Origin: Populus alba
Taxonomy: Eukaryota; Streptophyta; Magnoliopsida; Malpighiales; Salicaceae
DNA: 64,000 bases
Direction: 5' to 3'
NCBI RefSeq assembly: GCF_005239225.2
Contig: NC_133289.1
Span: 6,021,501 to 6,085,500, forward strand
This document shows, piece by piece, positions 24,008 to 34,933 of the stretch. A program made the translations under genes and the position numbers. The stretch's first letter is position 1, and every line of letters starts with the position of its first letter. The notes below the pieces were generated by a model. The model was not told the DNA's origin. It was given only the letters and a program-made list of their open reading frames with translations, and did not search any database.

Positions 24008-27000
24008 CTTTCTTTCACTAAGCAACTCAATTTCCTGTGTTTTCAGTCCAAACTGCTACCACTTCCTCCCTAATTCTAAACTCTCAAAAAACAAGCAACC
24101 CGTTTCTAGTTTTTGATAACTACGAAAAAGAAGCACGCTTGCATATGCAACACAACTGCCAAAAACTGGAATTTTATTTTATATTATTATTAATAGAAAA
24201 ATGAAATGCGGAAAAAACGAATAAAAAACAGAGAGAGTGACACGTGGGATACAAAGAGGGCGTTGATAGCGGAAATTAGAAGCTGAAAGAGAGGGAGGGA
24301 GGGATTCAAGAAATCAAGGTGGTCTTTTGTCTGTTTCTCTCTCACATACTTAATCACACCGACCAGGCAGTGAAAAAGTAGTGAGAACAAGAGTGTCTTG
24401 TGTTTGCCTGTCCGCGTGAAACCTGATTTGCCTTTTCTTTTCTCTTTCTATGGCCATTTTTCCTTGGGGCCTGTTTATCGCGTCTGAGGGCCTGCTTTGC
24501 TACGTCGGCCGTGTTTTTCAAAAAATAATAATAATAATAGTTTTATTATTTTAAATTATTTGGATATATTAATGTTAAAAATAAATTTTTAAAAAATAAT
24601 ATATTCCTTAAAAGAAACAATTCAAAAAAACAAATGCTACCAAAAGCATCAAAACAAACTACTCAAAGTTTCTTGATGGGTCCTCCACGGAATAATGCCA
24701 TCCCACCCATCACGGCAGTTTGCTTTGACTTGTTTCCGACGGTTTCTTTAATTGAAAAACTACCGGTGATATAACTTATTATCAACCCAAAACTTTAATC
24801 TACTCTTAATTTTTGTACTCGTATTAAATTTTTTCTGAGTTCGAGTTTGATGCAAGCCATCCCCATAACAATATTTAATTGTCAAATTTGGAATGCATGA
24901 TACTAGGAATAATTCCCATCTAGGTAGGTAGTTCTTTTTGTCAATTGAAAGTCCTTCAGATTTAAGTTTTAGAACAAAGTAAATTCCTTCATCCGATTTT
25001 ATTATTAATTTCTTTGAAGGTTAATTTTCGATGTTGTTCAATTGTCAAATTCGGAAGCCGAAATTCAACCGATTTTCGCGTGCTGCAATGTCCTTCTTAA
25101 GCTAATACCACTTGAAACAAAATAGAAGAAAAAAAGGTACTAATTTTGCACAATCTAAGATCTCGAGGACCAAATTCTGAAAAATAAGGCTTCATCCCCA
25201 ATTCTGAAAAACTCCGTCACATTCTTCTTCTACGATTCGAAGAAGACAACATCCGTCACATTCTCCGTCTCCAGCACGTGACTTGATAAGTCTCGAGAGT
25301 ACCATGCACTTGCAAGGCCACATCATACGTGTCGGACGCTTGACTCTTTTACGATTGTTTTGGTCAAATATTACTGTGGCCACGCATTCTACCGTGGATC
25401 CCACTGATTTTTCTTTTCCTTGAAACATTGAAATCTAGCTTTCTCGAGATTCTAACTAAATCATTAGCAAAATAGTTTGAATTAAATTAATTAATTTTAT
25501 AAATTTAAATATAATCTTAATGATTGAAAAAAATATAATTTAATTTTTTTAAAAAATTATATTTATTTTTCAAAACATTATTGAAACAATTACAAATTGG
25601 CTTAATCTCAGGTTTTAAGTAACTCGTATCATGAATTTCACTGGGTTTAATATTTTTCTATAAACTATTTTTTTAATTATGTTCGTTGTTTATTTTTCAA
25701 CCAATTCAATAATGAATGATAAAATAAAATAAAATAAACCATTAAAAACAATTAAAGAACCAACAATGAAAAAAACCATATCTTGTCAATGGGTGAACTC
25801 GTCAAACCTATAAATCAGATAGTCGGGGCTAGCACGTGAAACCTGTGAACCGAGGTAGTAACTCCAGTGGGATTATAATTTTTTTTAAAAAAAAAAACTA
25901 TTTTTTATTTAACTACAAGATAACAAAAATAAACAATCGCAAAATCAAACACAAACCTAATACTAAGATGTTGAAAACAGTAATGAAAAAAGGAAAAAAA
26001 AAAGTTAAACTCATTAGATTTTTTATGAAATTATTTATTTTAGAATATGAGAAAAAAATAGACGAAAACAAAAGTCAAATCCAGTAAAAGAAAAGGAGAA
26101 AAAAAGACACCCCAACAAAATTATTTTGGGTTCATAATTTTTTTCTTAAGGGAGAAAATTAGAAAAACTGATAGACAAATGTAAATCAAGATATCTAATA
26201 TCATGATATGAATAATTTATTTGGTTGTGTTTGATGAATTTTTTTATTCAAATCAAATTGAAATAGAAATCCACAAATACATAAGATTTTTTAGATAAAA
26301 TAAAAGGAAAAAACTGCTATTCGAGGTTGCATGTATTAAAAATATCATAATAAATAAATATTTTTCATTTCTAATAATAAAATTAATATTTAAAAAAAAA
26401 CTACAAGTGAGTAATACAAATCTCTTAAAAAATAAACAAATCCAATACAATAAAAACTAATTTCTACTTGAAAGAGGATAAATAAGTAAAAAACAATCAC
26501 AGAGAAGTAAAATATAAATTTAAAAATTATTTTTTAAAACATATAAATAAAGTCTTAAATAATAACAAAAAAAAAAAATGAGGCCAACCCTAATGTCTAG
26601 TCCATGACTAAAGGGCTCGCACGAGGGCCTGCAACGTCAAGCCCAATTGCGCGAGCTTTTTTTTGTAAAATAATGGAGCTCGTCCACCTCAATTCAATCT
26701 AAAAAAAAAAAAACAATGTGTCCTTTACCTCAATAGATGACGCATCATTTGGTGTACTCAAATTCTGGTCACTGTAGTGGCTGAAAAATCAAGGCTCTTG
26801 GTGTTTGTCATCTATAAACCAATTTTCAATCCAAACACCTAGAAAAACATTCTCATAACCGTATTCAACCTATACTCGATCCCCAAAAGCAACAAAAAAT
26901 CAGCCTAAAACAAAAAATTAACCTGGAACCCAATTTCTTTCTTGGATCAAATATGTTTTTTTAAGGTATTTTCAAGGTAACAAAACACCTAATTTAAACT

Positions 27001-28573
27001 CTTGTCATATGGAACCATTTGAAATAAAAATCTAATGTCTCAGTGGGTGGAATCGTTGAAACAACACCTTTTTATCTGTAGGGCTGATTTTGGTGATTGT
27101 CTTTCTCTCTCCTTTCATCAAATAAGGACTGCAAAATAATGAAATTGAAGTTTAGTATTGAAATGAATATTTGAAAAATACAAAAGACCAATCACTTTAT
27201 AGCAAAATAAAAATAAAAAATACAAGGAAAAAAAATATAGCTCACCAACAAATTCGAACGCGCCACCCATGTATATTGCATTTCAGTCATGTATCTTGTA
27301 ATTCAACCCTCATAAAAAAAAAAAAAAAAAAACCTGACTATAATTTAGGATCAAACATGTAAAAGAAAATTTAAGAATCAAATTGAAAATTTTAAAAAAT
27401 TATACCCTTATAAATAATAATAAAATATAAGAGAATAAAGAGTAATGTGGTTACCGTAAAAAACCATATCTTTTGGCTTTATGGTAAAATAATAGATAAT
27501 GTGACCCGTAGATCCTTTATTTCAACGTTTGCAAAGAATTTTGTTCATCTCTAGTTATTATAATTATTTCAGGAGAATTCATCCCTAACCCCATATGTGA
27601 ACGTCATTGTCTTGAAAATACCTGAAGTACATCACTACCTCTAATGCACGTGGTTCCATTCAATACGACCATACACAAGACGACGGTGAGTGATTGATGT
27701 CTTAATACTACAAAACAGCTTTATATTTTACCTTAATCATCTAAAAACATATAAAAAAATTGAAAAAAAATTAATTTTTTATAAATATATTTAAAACACA
27801 AAAACAACTTTAAGAAACTGTTTAATATTATAGAAATTATTTTATTTTTAATTTGTATAATGGTTAATTATTTGCATTGTCGATAAAGAAAAGAGGAGAA
27901 CACATCATTCCAAAAAAATAAATTTAAATTGCTTTTCAAGAAATTGAGTTTTAATCTCAATTTCAGGTAGGATTCACTACAATAAAAATATAATTAATAT
28001 CTAACCAAATACTTATAAATAATAGCCATAATCGCATCACCAACCACACAAGGGCCAACATCTATCCATGTCGTATCCTTGATCAGTATTCAAATATTTG
28101 TTTTTTTAATTCCGATTTCTTATTTTTTTATTCCTATATTTAAAAGGTTCAAAGTTTCTTTTTAGGCCCACGAGCTCAAGTCATGCCATGAAAAATCAGT
28201 AGCCGAAAACAATTATTACTTGACAATAAACGGAGTTGCTTTTCAGAAGAAAAAAAATTCATTTATCTGAGGAAATTGCATTTAATGTGCTGAAACAATT
28301 ATAAATGTCATTTTCATTTTCCTATCTACTCAAAGGAGGGGACAGAAAAAAAATGATACAAATTTAAATGTCGAAATAGTGATAAGTTTATTCACCAAAC
28401 AAACCAATGAAAATTAAAGGATTCTTTTAAAAAATAACGATTGAGATTTTTTAAGAGTGTCAACGGGGCTAGGAACTCTTAAAGTGATTTGTGCTGAGAG
28501 ATCTGCGAATATAAAAGAGCACTGGTACATTAATTATGAAAAAATTATAATGTTTAAGCTATAATTATTAATA
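24008..28573. other. Intergenic stretch between the transporter and the Copia element
   Basis: The first few hundred bases are the transporter's 5' UTR and promoter. The rest is very AT-rich, with A/T runs and no supported frame. A GC-richer island at about 26580-26700 with GGGCTCGCACGAGGGCC-like text carries no gene that I can identify. Confidence 0.4.
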
Positions 28574-28578
28574 TTTAT
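28574..28578. repeat. Left target-site duplication of the Copia element
   Basis: TTTAT, identical to 33736-33740. Confidence 0.75.
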
Positions 28579-28693
28579 TATTAGAATAGGTAAATAAATC
28601 TATTATGCGCCACCTAGACTCTCCACTATCATGTATTTATATCAGCTTTCAAATGAATGACAGGACGGGGAAACATTCAAATTAATTCTATCA
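28579..28693 (+). repeat. 5' LTR of the Copia element
   Basis: 115 bp, aligning without gaps to 33621-33735 with two substitutions. It ends in TATCA immediately before the primer-binding site. Confidence 0.92.
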
Positions 28694-28705
28694 TGGTATC
28701 AGAGC
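28694..28705 (+). other. Primer-binding site of the Copia element
   Basis: TGGTATCAGAGC, complementary to the 3' end of plant initiator tRNA-Met and abutting the LTR with no spacer. Confidence 0.92.
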
Positions 28706-29164
28706 AACCCTAAATCCATCTTCTTCGCACCAAGCCGCTGCCAAGGAATTTTGTTCTCTGTAAATAAATCTTCTCTACACACACCACCCCAGTCTTATGC
28801 CTCCCCAGTGACCTTCATTTGTCAGACCCAGCTATTTCCACCTTTCCCTTTCCCTTCCTTCTCCCTTGGCTCAAAAGAGCTGCTCACCGTTTCCCCCATC
28901 CTCTCTGCTGTTCCCCCACTCTTTGACATCGAACCAGTGCAGCCTTCCTTCTCTCCCTCTCAGCTGCTCTCTTTTCCAGCCGCCAGCTCACCATGACCCG
29001 TTTCCATGCAAGACCAGCCACCCGCACACTCCATTTCTGAAGCTGACAGACCCAGCCTTCGTCATTTCTATCTCCTTCCCCCTTTGTAATTTTTTTTTTT
29101 TCCCTTCTTCTGGCCAGCTAAGAGTTGAGCTCCCGTCTCCCCCCGTAGCTTTCCCACAAACACC
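28706..29164 (+). other. Untranslated leader of the Copia element
   Basis: A 459-bp CT-rich leader between the primer-binding site and the Gag start. Short frames in it are low complexity and overlap no known domain. Confidence 0.6.
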
Positions 29165-30832
29165 ATGACAGAGCACACATCCGACCCAGCACACTCCCCC
29201 CCTTCTCCTCCTCCTCCTAGACAACCTCCCAGACCTCATCCCTCTCATCCTGCTCTTGCAGTATCCAACATCAACACCTTCATCAAAGTCACCTTAGACA
29301 TTGAAAAGGGCCAATACATTACGTGGTCGGAGCTATTTAAAATCCATGCTAGGGCTTATCAAGTTCTTGATCATATCATTCCTTCCTCAGCAGCAGAGAT
29401 GAAGCAGGACACATCTCTTCAAGACACGGACCCTGACCTCTGGTCCCGGGTTGATGCCATTGTTCTACAATGGATTTACAGCACTATCTCTGAAGATCTT
29501 CTCAACACCATCCTTGAACGTGACTCCACCGCTGCACTTGCATGGAACAGATTGAGGGACATTTTCTCGGACAATAAAAACTCTAGGGCTCTTTATCTAG
29601 AACAAGAATTTTCAAAAGTTCAAATGGAGCATTTTACAGATGCCTCATCCTACTGTCAACATCTTAAGTCCCTCTCGGATCAGCTGTCAAATGTTGGATC
29701 ACCCGTAACAAATGAAAGGTTGGTTCTTCAACTTGTTTCGGGTTTAACTGATGCCTATGCCAGTGTTGGTTCCCAGATTCGTCATGGTGATTCTCTTCCT
29801 CCCTTTTACAAATCACGATCTATGCTGGTTTTGGAGGAGACCGCAAGGATGAAAAAGGCTTCCCAGACCTCTTCCAACTCTGCCTTATTTGTCTCTCCAG
29901 TCGCCCATTCCAGTGGCCATACGGCTGGAAATCCATTCCACCATCGCTCCAATCACACTTCCAACCGAAGCTCCTCCACCCGTAATAGCAGAGGAGGTGG
30001 CAGTGGTGCCCGTAGTAGTAAAGGCAGAGGAAGGGGTGGTGGCCGTGGAGGCCAGTTGCACCAGCAACAGTACACTACACCCTGGCAGCCAATGTCCTCA
30101 CAGCAGCAGCAATGGTCTTTTCCTCCTTGGGCTGGGTCGTGGCAACCTTGGGCTACACCCCCATGCCCATACCCAACAGCAAACCACTTGTCTCACCAGC
30201 CTAGCTCTCAACGTCAGACAGGCCTTCTTGGGCCAAAGCCACAACAGGCCCACATGGCAGCCTCTACACAGCAGGCCCCATCATCTTATGCTCCAACCGA
30301 CATTCAAGCAGCTATGCATACACTCTCAATTACTCCTCCTGACAATCAATGGTACATGGACACCGGAGCCACATCTCATATGACCGCAAACGGAGGTAAT
30401 CTTACGTCTTATTTCAATATGAGCAACAATCGTAATATTACTGTTGGTAGTGGTCATACTATTCCAATTATTGGTTGTGGAAACGCATTACTACCTAACC
30501 CCAACCCTTCTTTCTCTTTGAATAATGTCTTGCATGCCCCAAAATTGATTAAAAATCTTGTCTCTGTGAGAAAATTTACCATTGACAATGATGCTTCTGT
30601 TGAATTTGATCCTTTCGGTTTTTCTGTGAAGGATTTTCAAACAGGGATGCCTTTACTGAGATGTAACAGCACAGGTGACCTATATCCAGTTACCACAACA
30701 CCACCCATTGGAATCTCACCACCATCAACTTTTACCGTTTTGTCTCCTGAATTATGGCATAGTCGTTTAGGACACCCAGGAGCTCCTGTTTTAAGCTCTC
30801 TTCGTAAAAAACAATTTAATTGTTTGCAATGA
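29165..30832 (+). CDS. Copia Gag-protease and start of integrase
   Basis: A 555-residue frame starting in a good context (CACCATGAC). A proline-rich N-terminus (about residues 8-30) is followed by a UBN2-type Gag capsid domain (about 35-235) with a KVTLDIEKGQYITWSELF-like opening. In place of the usual CCHC zinc knuckle there is an RGG-like basic stretch (about 270-300; repeated RGG, GRGRGGGRGG) and then a glutamine/tryptophan/proline-rich linker. The aspartic protease carries WYMDTGATSHM, with the catalytic aspartate near residue 399. The frame ends just after WHSRLGHPGAP, the first half of the integrase HHCC zinc finger, at a stop caused by a frame break. The remaining domains continue in another frame after about 30831. 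Confidence 0.9.
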   Translation: MTEHTSDPAHSPPSPPPPRQPPRPHPSHPALAVSNINTFIKVTLDIEKGQYITWSELFKIHARAYQVLDHIIPSSAAEMKQDTSLQDTDPDLWSRVDAIVLQWIYSTISEDLLNTILERDSTAALAWNRLRDIFSDNKNSRALYLEQEFSKVQMEHFTDASSYCQHLKSLSDQLSNVGSPVTNERLVLQLVSGLTDAYASVGSQIRHGDSLPPFYKSRSMLVLEETARMKKASQTSSNSALFVSPVAHSSGHTAGNPFHHRSNHTSNRSSSTRNSRGGGSGARSSKGRGRGGGRGGQLHQQQYTTPWQPMSSQQQQWSFPPWAGSWQPWATPPCPYPTANHLSHQPSSQRQTGLLGPKPQQAHMAASTQQAPSSYAPTDIQAAMHTLSITPPDNQWYMDTGATSHMTANGGNLTSYFNMSNNRNITVGSGHTIPIIGCGNALLPNPNPSFSLNNVLHAPKLIKNLVSVRKFTIDNDASVEFDPFGFSVKDFQTGMPLLRCNSTGDLYPVTTTPPIGISPPSTFTVLSPELWHSRLGHPGAPVLSSLRKKQFNCLQ

Positions 30833-33626
30833 ATTCCAAGATAATTTTGTTTGTCATTCATGTCCTCTTGGGAAGCAAGTTAAATTACCTTTTTATGACT
30901 CTCTCTCATATACCTCTTTGCCTTTTGATATTGTGCATAGTGATATTTGGTCATCCCCTACTCTTAGCTCGGGTGGTCATCGCTATTATGTTTTGTTTCT
31001 TGATGATTTCACGAATTTTCTATGGACCTCTCCAATTGCCACTAAATCTCAAGTGCACTCCATTTTTCTATCATTTCGTACTCATGTTAAGGCACAATTT
31101 GAAAGGGAAATCAAATGTTTCCAATGTGACAATGGCGGGGAGTATGATAATGGACCATTTCACAAATTTTGTCAATTAAATGGAATGACCTTTCGATTCT
31201 CTTGCCCTCATACATCTCCTCAAAATGGAAAAGCCGAGAGAAAAATTCGTACCATCAATAATATCATCCGCACTCTCCTCGCTCATGCCTCTCTCCCATC
31301 CTCCTTTTGGCATCATGCACTTCAAATGACCACCTATCTTCTTAACATACTCCCCAACAAAAAGCTTGCTTTCCAACCACCCACAAAAATTCTCTATCAA
31401 AAAGACCCGTCCTACTCTCACCTTCGAGTTTTTGGGTGTTTATGCTATCCTCTTCTTCCATCTACCTCTAGAAATAAATTGCAAGCTCGATCAACACCAT
31501 GTGTTTTTTTAGGGTATCCATCTAATCATAGAGGTTATAAGTGTTATGAGTTATCGAGTCGTAAAATACTTATTTCACGACATGTGACTTTTGATGAACA
31601 TACATTCCCCTTTTCTAAATTACATGCTCCTCAATCTCCTACTTATGATTTTTTGGATGCAGGAATTACACCTCTCTTTCACTCACCTAATCAACCAAAT
31701 CCATTTGAAGCCCAAGTCTATCCCACCCCACTCGTTGATCCACCTGCCCAACCTACACCTCCTCTACAGGCCCAACAAACACCACTCATCACCCCAATTC
31801 TTACTTCTCCAGTTAGGGACCTCTCCCCGCACCAATCCGCTTCCCCTAATCGGACGCTGCCCAGCCCATCCAACTCCTTACCACGGCCCATATCTCCTTC
31901 TCCCACCGATCAACCAAATTCACACAGTCCACCTCCTCCAATGGACACAACCCAAGCCATTCCACTTGACCATCCACCTCACTCTCCACAAATGACAACA
32001 CGATCCCAACATGGTATTTTTAAGCCCCGCAAATTCCTTAATCTTCATACCTCATCTGATAACTCCATTTCTCCATTGCCCACAAATCCCCGTAATGCAT
32101 TCCATGATCATAATTGGAAAATGGCCATGAAAGACGAATATGATGCTCTTATTGAAAATAAGACGTGGGACTTGGTACCCCGTCCAGTTAATGCTAATAT
32201 CATTCGAAGTTTGTGGATTTTCAGGCATAAGAAGAAATCTGATGGTTCTTTTGAGCGGTATAAAGCCCGTCTTGTTGGTGATGGTGCAGGTAAGCAAACG
32301 GGTATCGATTGTGGTGAGACCTTTAGTCCGGTGGTCAAACCGGCCACTATTCGAACGGTACTCAGTATTGCTTTATCTAAATCTTGGTGTCTTCATCAAT
32401 TGGATGTAAAGAATTCTTTTTTGCATGGGAATCTCGAGGAAACAGTTTATATGCATCAACCTCCTGGCTTCCGAAGTTTAGAACACCCAGATTATGTTTG
32501 CTTGCTTAAGAAGTCCCTTTATGGGCCTAAGCAAGCCCCTCGTGCTTGGTACCAACGTTTTACGGATTATGTGACTACATTGGGTTTCTCTCACAGTATT
32601 TCAGATCATTCTTTATTCATTTATCGTCAGGGCAACGATATGGCATATATTCTTCTTTACGTGGATGACATTATTCTTACTGCATCTTCAGCTGCTCTTC
32701 GCCAATCCATCATGTCTAAGCTTGATTCTGAGTTTGCTATGAAAGATTTGGGTCCCCTAAGTTATTTTTTGGGCATTTCTGTTACCAGACATTCAGGAGG
32801 TCTCTTTCTTTCCCAAAAGAAATATGCCGAGGAAATCATTGAGCGGGCCGGTATGTCTTCTTCTAACCCATCTCCTACACCGGTGGACACGAAAGCCAAA
32901 CTCAGTATCTCTTCAGGAAATCCTTATCATGATCCAACTGAGTATCGTAGTCTTGCTGGCGCCTTACAGTACCTGACATTTACAAGACCGGATATTTCTT
33001 ATGCTGTTCAGCAAATTTGTTTGTTTATGCATGACCCCAGAACTCAACACATGTCTGCTTTGAAGCGTATCATTCGCTACATTAAGGGCACTATCGAATT
33101 TGGTCTCCACCTTTATCTCTCTTCAGTTCATAAACTTATTTCCTACACCGACGCCGACTGGGGTGGTTGTCCAGACACCAGACGGTCGACTTCAGGTTAT
33201 TGTGTCTATCTTGGGGACAACTTAATCTCTTGGTCTACAAAAAGACAGCCGACCTTGTCCAGGTCTAGCGCTGAGGCTGAGTATCGTGGGGTAGCTAATG
33301 TAGTGTCTGAATCTTGTTGGATTCGAAACTTACTCTTGGAGCTACATTGTCCTATTCCGAAAGCCACTTTAGTATATTGTGATAATGTCAGTGCGGTATA
33401 TTTGTCCGGTAACCCAGTTCAACATCAACGCACTAAGCATATTGAGATGGATATACATTTTGTAAGAGAGAAAGTCGCTCGTGGTCAAGTTCGAGTTCTC
33501 CACGTCCCTTCACATTATCAGATTGCTGACATCTTCACTAAGGGACTTCCGCTGCAACTATTTGATGATTTTAGAAATAGTCTCAACATTCGATCACCTC
33601 CAGTTTCGACTACGGGGGTGTATTAG
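30831..33626 (+). pseudogene. Copia integrase, reverse transcriptase and RNase H (frame-broken from Gag-Pro)
   Basis: The continuation of the polyprotein in a different frame, open to a TAG at 33624-33626 that lies inside the 3' LTR. It has no ATG of its own at the head; the frame from 30918 begins with TTG. The second half of the integrase zinc finger (CHSC) is at about 30858-30870. The integrase triad is D, D, E with 35 residues between the last two (in HSDIW, CDNGGEYDN and NGKAERK). RT has LVGDG, LDVKNSFLHG, LYGPKQAPRAW and YVDDIIL. RNase H has DADWGGC, SAEAEYR and TKHIEMDIHFVREK, with YCDNVSAV between. All catalytic residues that I can check are present, so the single frame break is the only visible lesion. 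Copia polyproteins are normally one frame. Confidence 0.88.
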
Positions 33627-33735
33627 AATATGTAAATAAATCTATTATGCGCCACCTAGACTCTCCACTGTCATGTATTTATATCAGCTTTCAAATGAAT
33701 GACAGGACGGGGAAACATTCAAATTAATTCTATCA
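33621..33735 (+). repeat. 3' LTR of the Copia element
   Basis: 115 bp, two differences from the 5' copy. It is preceded by a short G-rich tract (ACGGGGGTG) acting as the polypurine-tract equivalent, and followed by the TTTAT duplication at 33736-33740. Confidence 0.92.
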
Positions 33736-33740
33736 TTTAT
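33736..33740. repeat. Right target-site duplication of the Copia element
   Basis: TTTAT, identical to 28574-28578. Confidence 0.75.
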
Positions 33741-34408
33741 AATATTAAAATAGAGATAAATATAACAAAGAAAAAAATCACATCATTTTATTATTAATAT
33801 TTGTGAGTTTGTAGTTTTTGTTAGATAATCTTAATATTTTAATATTAAAATAAAAAAAAATCTTAAAAAATTTATTTTAATATATTTTTAAATAAAAAAA
33901 TTTATTTTAAATAATATTCTGTACCACAATCCGAGCTTGTTCTTCCATTCCCCTTTGTTTCAAAGAAAAACAACTAATCCCTTTTTATTTTATTGTTTTG
34001 GGCTAATGACGGTCAAGGGGTCCATATTTTTTTTTGTATTATAGTCCAATTGCTCTTCGCTCCAATCCAGCCCAAACTAGGATAACCCGGATATCAATCT
34101 GATAACAAAAAAATCTCTAACCAGTACGAGGATAACCCCAACCAAAATAACAAACACTTTTAGGGTGTGTTTTGATAGGCAATTGAATCTGTTTTTAGTT
34201 AAAATTTAAAAAAACAAAGTTATTTTTTTATATTTCTTAAATCATTTTAATATACTAATATAAAAAATATTAAAAAAAAAAACAAATTAATATAACTGTT
34301 TTAAAAAAAAAACACTTTTACAATGAAAAATAAAAACTCCTAAACTCGCCTTCCCTGAGACTCCAAAACCCCCCCAACACCATCAAAAGATTCAACAGCT
34401 CCATCAAA
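33741..34408. other. Upstream region of OSTC
   Basis: 668 bp between the Copia element and the OSTC start codon. It is AT-rich, with a GTGTGTTTTGATAGGCAATT stretch at about 34165 that resembles one end of a plant MITE; I could not find the partner end. OSTC's promoter and 5' UTR must lie here or extend into the retrotransposon. Confidence 0.45.
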
Positions 34409-34933
34409 ATGGCACCCAAACCCGATTCCCACACCCTAGCCTCCGCCGCTTCCGACCCATCATCCACCTCCTCAATGGATCCACTCTTCCTCCTCCTCAA
34501 TTTTCTTCCTTACTCCGTCCTCCGCCCACCACGCCTCCGTCTCAAACTCCCCACCTTCACTCTCCCTTCCCCCATGACAGTTTTCTCTTTAGTCCTCCTC
34601 ACCTACTTCATGGTCGTCTCTGGCATCGTCTATGACGTCATCGTTGAACCACCTGGTATTGGGTCAACCCAAGACCCATATACCGGATCTGTCAAGCCTT
34701 TGGTTTTCATGCCAGGAAGAGTTAATGGGCAGTATATAATTGAAGGGCTCTCTTCTGGGTTCATGTTTGTTGTTGGTGGTATTGGCATTATTTTGATGGA
34801 TCTGGCACTTGATAAAAATCGGGCCAAAAGTGTTAAGGTTTCTTATGCTACTGCAGGGATTTCCTCTGTTGTTATTGCTTATGTTATGAGTATGCTTTTT
34901 ATTCGGATTAAGATTCCTGGTTATCTTCATTGA
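34409..34933 (+). CDS. OSTC: Oligosaccharyltransferase complex subunit OSTC (DC2 family)
   Basis: An intronless frame of 174 residues. OSTC/DC2 is a small ER-membrane subunit that links the STT3A-type oligosaccharyltransferase to the Sec61 translocon for co-translational N-glycosylation. Family landmarks are all present: LPSPMTVFSLVLLTYFMVVS (about residues 50-69, first membrane helix), GIVYDVIVEPPGIGS just after it, RVNGQYIIEGLSSGFMFVVG leading into helix two, and a third helix near the C-terminus ending IRIKIPGYL, matching the family's R(I/M)K(I/L)PGYL tail. Compared with the animal protein there is a proline/serine-rich N-terminal extension of about 25 residues, usual in plants. The ATG at 34409 is the only upstream in-frame start. 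The young Copia element ends 668 bp upstream. Confidence 0.93.
   Translation: MAPKPDSHTLASAASDPSSTSSMDPLFLLLNFLPYSVLRPPRLRLKLPTFTLPSPMTVFSLVLLTYFMVVSGIVYDVIVEPPGIGSTQDPYTGSVKPLVFMPGRVNGQYIIEGLSSGFMFVVGGIGIILMDLALDKNRAKSVKVSYATAGISSVVIAYVMSMLFIRIKIPGYLH

Larger units (their letters stand above)
28579..33735 (+). mobile_element. Ty1/Copia LTR retrotransposon, nearly intact
   Basis: A 5157-bp element with 115-bp LTRs at each end (28579-28693 and 33621-33735), flanked by the 5-bp duplication TTTAT. Directly after the left LTR lies TGGTATCAGAGC, a primer-binding site for initiator tRNA-Met. Domain order is Gag, protease, integrase, reverse transcriptase, RNase H, which is the Copia order. The two LTRs differ at only two of 115 positions (28589/33631 and 28628/33670), so the insertion is young. 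Coding capacity is interrupted once, near 30825-30835. The LTRs begin TATTAG and end CTATCA, so the usual 5' TG is TA. The LVGDG motif in RT suggests the Ale/Retrofit-like branch; that is a tentative assignment. Confidence 0.95.

Noticed and set aside
28751..29168. Proline/serine-rich frames upstream of Gag
   Set aside because: They lie in the untranslated leader of the Copia element and reflect its CT-rich composition.
31176..32409. Antisense and alternate-frame ORFs over the Copia polyprotein
   Set aside because: They are shadows of the RT/integrase coding frame with no independent domain.
30918..33626. Second Copia frame as an independent gene with its own start
   Set aside because: The apparent first codon is TTG, and integrase residues continue upstream of it in the same frame, so this is the remainder of one polyprotein after a frame break.
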